Origin: Actinotalea lenta
Lineage (GTDB): Bacteria > Actinomycetota > Actinomycetes > Actinomycetales > Cellulomonadaceae
Assembly: GCF_030586465.1 (NCBI RefSeq)
Contig: NZ_JAUQYP010000001.1
Coordinates: forward strand, 2,817,946-2,881,945
Length of the DNA: 64,000 nt
Reading direction: 5' to 3'
The position numbers were made by a program, and so were the translations under genes. The notes below the pieces were generated by a model. The model did not search any database. It was not told the origin of the DNA and saw only the letters and a program-made list of their open reading frames with translations. Shown here piece after piece: positions 59,096-64,000 of the stretch (within the stretch, counting starts at the first letter, position 1; the number at the start of each line of letters is the position of its first letter).

Positions 59096-60726
59096 CGTCC
59101 CTCCTCCTCGCTGGAGTCGTCCCACTCGGGTTCGGCCTCGGCTCCCCGGTCGACCACGGGCGGCAGGCCCCAGGCCCGGCGCCAGGCGTCTGCTGACGGC
59201 CCGGAGGCCTCCGGAGGCGTCGGCAGGACCATGGGGCTCTCCGCCTCCGGCTCGGGCGCCCACGCAGGGGCCTCCTCGGGTCGATCGCCGCGACGCCGCC
59301 TGCGCAGGAGGCGTCGGCCCCACCCTGGGCGCTCGGCGGCCTCGGGCGCAGAGTCGCCGGGTGCGGTCGTCCCGTCCGGTGCGGTCGTCCCTTCGGGTGC
59401 GGTCGTCCCGTCCGGTGCGGTCGTCCCGTCCGGTGCGGTCGTCCCCGCTCGAGAGGCGTCGACGACCCGGCCGAGCCGCATGTCCGTCGGCGGCTCAGAC
59501 CAGGCGGGCATCACGGGGTGGTCCTGCGCGGTCGGCGGGGGCTGCGTGCGCAGGTCCCGGCGCCGAACCTGGCCCACCGGCACCGCCCCCGGCGCTGCGG
59601 GCTCGCCACGTTCCGGCGCGGAGACCGGTGGGGCCTGGTCGGCGGACGGGCCCGTCGCGTCCGGCTGGGCGGCACGCTCGCGTTCCTCGCGTTCCCGCAT
59701 CTCGCGCAGCGCACGGCGGGTGAGGGGGGCCTGCGGCGGACCGGCCACCCTCGGCGGGGTCGTCGTGGGCCCGGCGACGGACGCCACGACCCGTGGTTGC
59801 GTGCTGCCCGCCTGCTCGCCCGCCCGGACGCCCTCGGCCGGTGCCGCCACGCTCCATCGCGCCGGCGTCGCGGCGCGCCCCGTCGGGGCGCCGTCCCCAG
59901 CGTCCGGCGCCGGGACCACCGGGATGCCCTGCGAGTGGCGACCGCCGCGCCTGGCACGCGGCTGTTCCGGGCGGCGGGTGACCCGCGCCACCAGCGCGAC
60001 CGCAGCCGTGTCGCGGGTGCGGACCAGCAGGACGATCCACCACGCCAGGCCGGCCACGAACAGTGCGCCGCCCACGATCAGCCCGGGGCGCAGCCACGGC
60101 GTCGTGACGGCCTGCGGCCAGGACAGGGTCAGTCGCACCGGACCGCCGTCCGGCGCCGCAGCGAGCAGGCTCCAGCGTCCGTCCTGCCGCTGCCACGAGA
60201 AGGTCGCGGTGTCCGTCCCGGTGACCTGCTGCACCCACAGGTCGGATCCGGCGGGGTCGGCGACGCCCCCCGCGTCGGAGGGCGATGCGGATGCCGATGC
60301 CGTCGGGGACCCCGACGAGCTCGTGGACGGTGCGGCGGACCCGCTCGCGGAGGGTGCGGCGGACGCGCTCGCGGACCCGGAAGGCTCGGGCGTCGCACGT
60401 CCCGGCACGCCCGGGCCGACCGTGGTGGCGAGTGTCGACCGGTTGCGCAGCCCGGTGACGTGCGTGGCGGTGTCGGAGCCCACCCAGGCAGCCACGTCGT
60501 CGGCGCGACCGAGCGCGATCACCACCTTGCCGTCGGCACGTGCGGTGACCTGCACCTCGTCGGCCGCCATACCCAGCACGCCCGGGTCTGTGACGATGTA
60601 GGGCTCACCGGACGCGGAGGCCACGAGCTGGTCGTCGGCACGCCAGACGGTGGCCGACGCGACCCCGAGACCTGCCGCGGCCGCACCCAGCAGGCACAGC
60701 AGCGACGCCATAACGCGAGGCAGCAC
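59092..60726 (-). CDS. Two-helix membrane protein with long disordered cytoplasmic tail
   Basis: 544 residues. A hydrophobic segment at residues 5-27 (SLLCLLGAAAAGLGVASATV) leads to an extracytoplasmic region of about 190 residues interrupted by a Ser/Ala/Pro-rich stretch; a second segment lies near residues 215-240 (PGLIVGGALFVAGLAWWIVL). The remaining 300 residues are Pro/Arg/Glu-rich and probably disordered, with five TTAPDG-type repeats. No enzymatic motif is visible. The architecture resembles a scaffold or signalling receptor tail; function unknown. First gene of an operon with a lipoprotein and a YbbN-like gene. Confidence 0.8.
   Translation of the reverse strand: MLPRVMASLLCLLGAAAAGLGVASATVWRADDQLVASASGEPYIVTDPGVLGMAADEVQVTARADGKVVIALGRADDVAAWVGSDTATHVTGLRNRSTLATTVGPGVPGRATPEPSGSASASAAPSASGSAAPSTSSSGSPTASASASPSDAGGVADPAGSDLWVQQVTGTDTATFSWQRQDGRWSLLAAAPDGGPVRLTLSWPQAVTTPWLRPGLIVGGALFVAGLAWWIVLLVRTRDTAAVALVARVTRRPEQPRARRGGRHSQGIPVVPAPDAGDGAPTGRAATPARWSVAAPAEGVRAGEQAGSTQPRVVASVAGPTTTPPRVAGPPQAPLTRRALREMREREERERAAQPDATGPSADQAPPVSAPERGEPAAPGAVPVGQVRRRDLRTQPPPTAQDHPVMPAWSEPPTDMRLGRVVDASRAGTTAPDGTTAPDGTTAPEGTTAPDGTTAPGDSAPEAAERPGWGRRLLRRRRRGDRPEEAPAWAPEPEAESPMVLPTPPEASGPSADAWRRAWGLPPVVDRGAEAEPEWDDSSEEEGR
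59360..59449. repeat. 18-bp in-frame tandem repeat, five units
   Basis: Units ggtgcggtcgtcccgtcc start at 59360, 59378, 59396, 59414 and 59432; units 2 and 5 carry changes. In the minus-strand protein they encode five TTAPDG-like hexapeptides in the disordered tail. The length is a multiple of three, so copy number can change without breaking the gene. Confidence 0.9.
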
Positions 60727-60895
60727 GGACGGGACCCTTTCGACGTGACATCCCAGGATAGGCGAGCCGCGCTCACCGCGCGTGCTCGTCGACGGGCTGG
60801 GGCCGCACCGCCGAGCCGGATAGGCTGACCCGGGACCGCGCCGCGGCCCGCCATCACGCGTGTCTGCGCGACGTCACCGCTCCCTGGAGGTACTG

Positions 60896-63043
60896 GTGTC
60901 CGACGAGCGAGGGATCTTCCCGGTCGTCCTGCGAGGCTACGACCGCACGCAGGTGGATCAGCGCCTGGGCGACCTCGAGCAGCAGCTGCACGAGGCTCGC
61001 GCCCAGGTCGAGCAGCTCGACACGCGAGCGATGCAGATCGCCGGCGAGCTGTCCGAGGCGCACCGACAGTTGCGCGAGGCCGAACGCCCCACCTACTCCG
61101 GCCTCGGCTCCCGGATCGAGCAGCTGCTGCGATCGGCGGAGGAGCAGTCGTCCGATGTCCTCGCCCAGGCCAACGCCCAGGCGGCCGACGCCATGGCGCG
61201 GGCAAAGCTCGCCTCGGGCCAGCTGCGGGCGCGGGCCGAGAACGAGGTCGCGGAGATGATCGCGACCGCCCGGCGCGAAGCCGAGGAGCTGCGGAGCACG
61301 GCGCAGGCCGAGTCGGAGTCCACCCTCACCTCCGCCCAGCGCCGCGCCGAGGAGCTCGTCGGCTCCGCCGAGCGCGAGGCGGCACGCATCTCCAGCGCCA
61401 TCACGACCGAGGAGGCCGAGCGGCGCAGCACCCTGGAGCGGGAGCTGGGCACGCAGCGCGCGACCGTCGAGCGCGAGACCACCGAGCTGCGGGTCAGCAC
61501 CGAGCAGTACGCCGCCGAGCTCCGCGCCACCGCGGAGCGCGAGACCACCGCGCTGCGCGAGGAGACCGAGCAGTACGCCGCCGAGCTGCGCGCCACCGCG
61601 GACGCCGAGACCACGACGCTGCGCCAGCGCACCGAGGCGGAGGCAGCGGCGCTGCGCACCGAGGCCGAGCAGTACGCGGCCCAGCTGCGGGCCACGGCGG
61701 ACCGCGAGGTCGCGACGCTGCGCGAGACGGCGGAGTCCGACGCCGCGACGCTCAAGGCCAGGGCGACGGAGGAGGTCGACGCCATGCGCGCCACCGCCGA
61801 GCGGGACGCCCGGGCCGTGCGCCAGGCCGCCGAGCAGGAGGCCACCGCCCTGCGCGCCGAGGCGGACCAGTACGCGGGCTATGTGCGCGCCACGGCGGAC
61901 CGGGAGGTCGCCGAGCTGCGGTCCACGGTCGCCGAGGAGGCGACCAGTGCTCGCGCCGAGCTCGCCGAGGAGCTCGCCACCCTGCGCGCCGAGGCCGAGG
62001 ACTACGCGAGCGTCCTTCGGGCGACCGCGGACCGGGAGACCACCGAGCTGCGCGAGACCACCGAACGCGAGACGAGCCGGCTGCGCACCACGACGGGCCG
62101 GGAGACCACCGAGCTGCGCGAGACGGCCGCGCGGGAGACCACCGAGCTGCGCGAGACGGCCGCGCGGGAGACCACCGAGCTGCGCGAGACGACCCGGCTG
62201 GAGGTCGAGCGGCAGCTCGCCGAGGCCAAGCGCACCGCGAGCGAGATCCTGGCAGCCGCCACCACCGAGGCTGAGACCCAGCGCTCGAGCGCGGCCAGGG
62301 CCTTGGCCGAGGCCGAGGTGGAGATCGCCAACCGGCGCGAGCAGGCCGAGCGTGCCGATGCGGAGCGCCACGATGCCGCGCGAGCGGCGACCGAGAAGAT
62401 GGTCGCGGACGCCGAGGCCCACGCAGCGGACGCCGAGCAGCGGGTGGCGCACGCTCTCGAGCAGGCCGAGAAGATCCGCAAGGACGCCGACGCCCATGCC
62501 AAGGAGCTGCTGTCCAACGCGCGGCGCAACGCGGACCGGGTCGTCAGCGAGGCCCGTGAGCACGCCGAGACGACGCTGTCGGACGCGATGACCGAGGCGG
62601 AGCGGGAGCGGACCACCGCGCAGCGCCAGGTCGAGGACCTCAACCGGCAGCGCGAGGCGATCACGTCGTACCTGGATGAGCTGCGCACCCTGCTCGGTCA
62701 CGAGCCGGTGCCCCAGGTGATCCTGGCCAAGGCCGAGGAGGCGCAGGCTCGCTTCGCGGCTGAGGGGACCCCCGGCGCGTCGGACCAGGGCGCAGGTGAC
62801 GCCGCCGACGAAGCCGCGGCCGGCGACGAGGCGAGCGACACCGCCGAGCCGGGCGCCGCCGAGGAGCCGGAGGCCGAGGCTCCCGGAGACGACGAGCCCA
62901 CCCGCGACGAGGACGCCGGAGACGACACCACCCGCGAGGAGACCACCGAGGACGAGGACGCCGACCAGCCGCCCACGGACGGGGCCGACGCCGACGAGTC
63001 CGACGAGCGGGCGCAGGACCAGCGTGCCGGTGCCGGGCACTGA
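60896..63043 (+). CDS. DivIVA-like hendecad coiled-coil protein (FilP/Scy-like)
   Basis: 715 residues. The N-terminus GIFPVVLRGYDRTQVDQRL GDLEQQL matches the DivIVA N-domain motif. Almost everything to residue 620 is coiled coil. Residues 196-437 (61481-62206) form 22 uninterrupted 11-residue repeats of pattern x-x-L-R-x7, for example TELRETAARET and AELRATAERET. The last 90 residues are acidic and disordered. Hendecads are typical of the cytoskeletal FilP and Scy proteins of Streptomyces, which organise polar growth; the role here is inferred. GTG 60896 has GGAGG 6 nt upstream, better than the earlier in-frame starts. Confidence 0.88.
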   Translation: MSDERGIFPVVLRGYDRTQVDQRLGDLEQQLHEARAQVEQLDTRAMQIAGELSEAHRQLREAERPTYSGLGSRIEQLLRSAEEQSSDVLAQANAQAADAMARAKLASGQLRARAENEVAEMIATARREAEELRSTAQAESESTLTSAQRRAEELVGSAEREAARISSAITTEEAERRSTLERELGTQRATVERETTELRVSTEQYAAELRATAERETTALREETEQYAAELRATADAETTTLRQRTEAEAAALRTEAEQYAAQLRATADREVATLRETAESDAATLKARATEEVDAMRATAERDARAVRQAAEQEATALRAEADQYAGYVRATADREVAELRSTVAEEATSARAELAEELATLRAEAEDYASVLRATADRETTELRETTERETSRLRTTTGRETTELRETAARETTELRETAARETTELRETTRLEVERQLAEAKRTASEILAAATTEAETQRSSAARALAEAEVEIANRREQAERADAERHDAARAATEKMVADAEAHAADAEQRVAHALEQAEKIRKDADAHAKELLSNARRNADRVVSEAREHAETTLSDAMTEAERERTTAQRQVEDLNRQREAITSYLDELRTLLGHEPVPQVILAKAEEAQARFAAEGTPGASDQGAGDAADEAAAGDEASDTAEPGAAEEPEAEAPGDDEPTRDEDAGDDTTREETTEDEDADQPPTDGADADESDERAQDQRAGAGH

Positions 63044-63458
63044 CCCCGACCGCGAGTCGTGGCGGGCCGAACGGGCCGAGGCCGCGGCCGCGCATGCGCA
63101 GGCTCTGGAGCGGCGGCGTGCGAAGGAGACCGAGCAGGCGCGCGGCCTGATCGCACAGTTCCTGGCCGAGGCCCGTCGACGGGATCTGGCGCCCGTCCCG
63201 CTCCGAGCCCGCTCACCCGACGGCAAGCGGCACTACCGCACGGGCCTGGAGGGCTGGTACCTGCGTCGCAACCAGACCGTGGGCCTGGCCACGGACGGTG
63301 GCTTCTACCTGCTCACCACGCCGGCCGGTCCGTTGGCGCTGCTGCGCGGCGTCCGGCTCGAACCGTCGGACCCGCCGATGGTGCTCGGCGCAGGCGCTCG
63401 GGACGGCGAGTCCATCGACCTGGCCGAGGCGCTCGCGCGCGTGCTGGAGGAGCACTGA
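63024..63458 (+). CDS. Small conserved protein coupled to the coiled-coil gene
   Basis: 144 residues, starting at GTG 63024 inside the end of the coiled-coil gene (20-nt overlap) with AGGA 5-6 nt ahead; GTG 63030 is an alternative. Residues 8-50 are a charged helix (SWRAERAEAAAAHAQALERR) and residues 55-140 a compact beta-rich domain (GLEGWYLRRNQTVGLATDGG, FYLLTTPAGPLALLRG). There is no known motif. Translational coupling suggests that it acts together with, or binds, the coiled-coil protein. Family not recognised. Confidence 0.78.
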   Translation: MPVPGTDPDRESWRAERAEAAAAHAQALERRRAKETEQARGLIAQFLAEARRRDLAPVPLRARSPDGKRHYRTGLEGWYLRRNQTVGLATDGGFYLLTTPAGPLALLRGVRLEPSDPPMVLGAGARDGESIDLAEALARVLEEH

Positions 63459-63495
63459 CCGGCGCGCACCGACCGGCGGCACCACCGTCCGCCCC

Positions 63496-63882
63496 TCAGC
63501 GTTGCCAGGTGCCGTCCCAGTCGCCCAGTGGACCCGTCGTGGCGTAGTCGCGCAGATACGTGATGCGGTCCTCACGCACGTGCGCCACCGATCGGCCCTC
63601 AACCGTGGCCTCCACCCCCTGCCAGGTGACCTGGAGCACCCACTGGGCAGTCACCACCCCGTCACCCTCGGTCTCCTCGGTGACCGCCAGGTCGTGCACG
63701 ACGCCCCCGGCCGAGACCCAGGCACTCATCCACTCGGCGACCGCGGCGGGACCGCGCAGCACGGTGCCGTGCGAGTCCACCACCACGCAGCCGTCGTCCA
63801 GCACCTCGCAGGCCCCGTCGATGTCCTGGCGGTGCCAGGACTCCAGGTACGCGCGCAGCGGGTTCACCGGTCCCTCAACCAC
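63496..63882 (-). CDS. NTF2-fold SnoaL-like protein
   Basis: 128 residues with the cone-shaped NTF2/SnoaL fold suggested by YLESWHRQDIDGACEVLDDG, VVDSHGTVLRGPAAVAEWMS and VTAQWVLQVTWQGVEATVEG. Such proteins bind small ligands or catalyse isomerisation or hydrolysis; none of the specific catalytic residues can be assigned. GTG 63882 overlaps the stop of the upstream alpha/beta hydrolase by 8 nt, so the two are co-translated. Confidence 0.82.
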   Translation of the reverse strand: MVEGPVNPLRAYLESWHRQDIDGACEVLDDGCVVVDSHGTVLRGPAAVAEWMSAWVSAGGVVHDLAVTEETEGDGVVTAQWVLQVTWQGVEATVEGRSVAHVREDRITYLRDYATTGPLGDWDGTWQR

Positions 63883-64000
63883 CCGAGCGTCGCAGCAGCG
63901 TGCCGAGCGCGACGGCGACCGGCTCGGGGTTCTCGATCGGCGTCATGTGCCCGGCAGCCGGGACCACGACGAGGTCGGCGTCCGGTAACACCTCGGCCAT
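63875..64000 (-). CDS. Alpha/beta-fold hydrolase, C-terminal fragment (5' end outside window)
   Basis: The last 41 codons of a minus-strand gene that enters from the right edge. The sequence VVVPAAGHMTPIENPEPVAV ALGTLLRR is the usual end of an alpha/beta hydrolase, with the catalytic histidine in AGHM. The nucleophile lies outside the window, so the subfamily is unknown. Confidence 0.7.
   Translation of the reverse strand: MAEVLPDADLVVVPAAGHMTPIENPEPVAVALGTLLRRSGG

Noticed and set aside
60821-60826. TAGGCT as the promoter of the coiled-coil gene
   Set aside because: It lies about 70 nt before the start and has no recognisable -35; GC-rich sequence yields such hexamers by chance.

Overview
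The window is one stretch of chromosome from a very GC-rich actinobacterium, most likely Cellulomonas or another member of Cellulomonadaceae. The reasons are strong G/C preference at third codon positions, a complete GlgE alpha-glucan pathway, GatCAB, ribosome-dependent attenuators with actinobacterial-type leader peptides, and a DivIVA-like hendecad coiled-coil protein. From memory, the gene order leuB ... ilvC-ilvN-ilvB ... gatB-gatA-gatC ... ligA ... mnmA-iscS ... etfA-etfB resembles the Mycobacterium tuberculosis Rv2995c-Rv3029c region, so most of the window is conserved actinobacterial backbone with local insertions. No rRNA, tRNA, CRISPR array, phage or intact insertion sequence was found.

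Layout. 1-6283: the edge of an HhH-GPD DNA repair gene, a lipoate-protein ligase with a rearranged domain order, then a probable sulfur-handling group (YeiH-type exporter, divergent LysR regulator, sulfide:quinone-oxidoreductase-like flavoprotein with a 50-residue companion) and a methyltransferase. 6294-18257: a branched-chain amino acid block with cimA, two tandem ilvE copies, leuB, ilvC, ilvN, ilvB and ilvD. cimA and ilvB each lie behind a leader peptide (MTRFHLIIE and MRTLVVLSQA), a hairpin overlapping the leader stop codon, and an intrinsic terminator. 18258-18844: a repeat-rich gap with five 14-bp tandem repeats, a perfect 23-bp inverted repeat and a frameshifted gene remnant. 18845-24416: a pterin dehydratase/glyoxalase fusion, a 2-hydroxyacid dehydrogenase, a GNAT enzyme and gatB-gatA-gatC. 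24575-26603: a deazaflavin-type reductase, a 5'-truncated HNH endonuclease pseudogene and a conserved hypothetical gene.

26822-34089: a sugar or polyol operon (ABC ATPase, permease, lipoprotein, Gfo/Idh dehydrogenase, sugar phosphate isomerase) divergent from a ROK repressor; an inverted repeat overlaps the operon's predicted -35 element. 34134-47085: GNAT-ligA, a prolyl oligopeptidase, a secreted beta-domain repeat protein, a cysteine-free MetE-like protein, mnmA-iscS, an APH-family kinase and etfB-etfA. 47230-57058: glgX-glgE-treS-mak-glgB, mostly overlapping by 4 nt, which should interconvert trehalose, maltose 1-phosphate and alpha-glucan. 57116-64000: a membrane protein-lipoprotein-YbbN-like operon, a 715-residue coiled-coil protein with 22 uninterrupted 11-residue repeats, a coupled small protein, a SnoaL-like protein and the end of an alpha/beta hydrolase.

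A recurring signal is TANNNT placed 6-8 nt before the start codon of genes with no ribosome binding site (lysR, methyltransferase, ilvD, gatC, iscS and others). This predicts many leaderless transcripts, including the leader peptides themselves.
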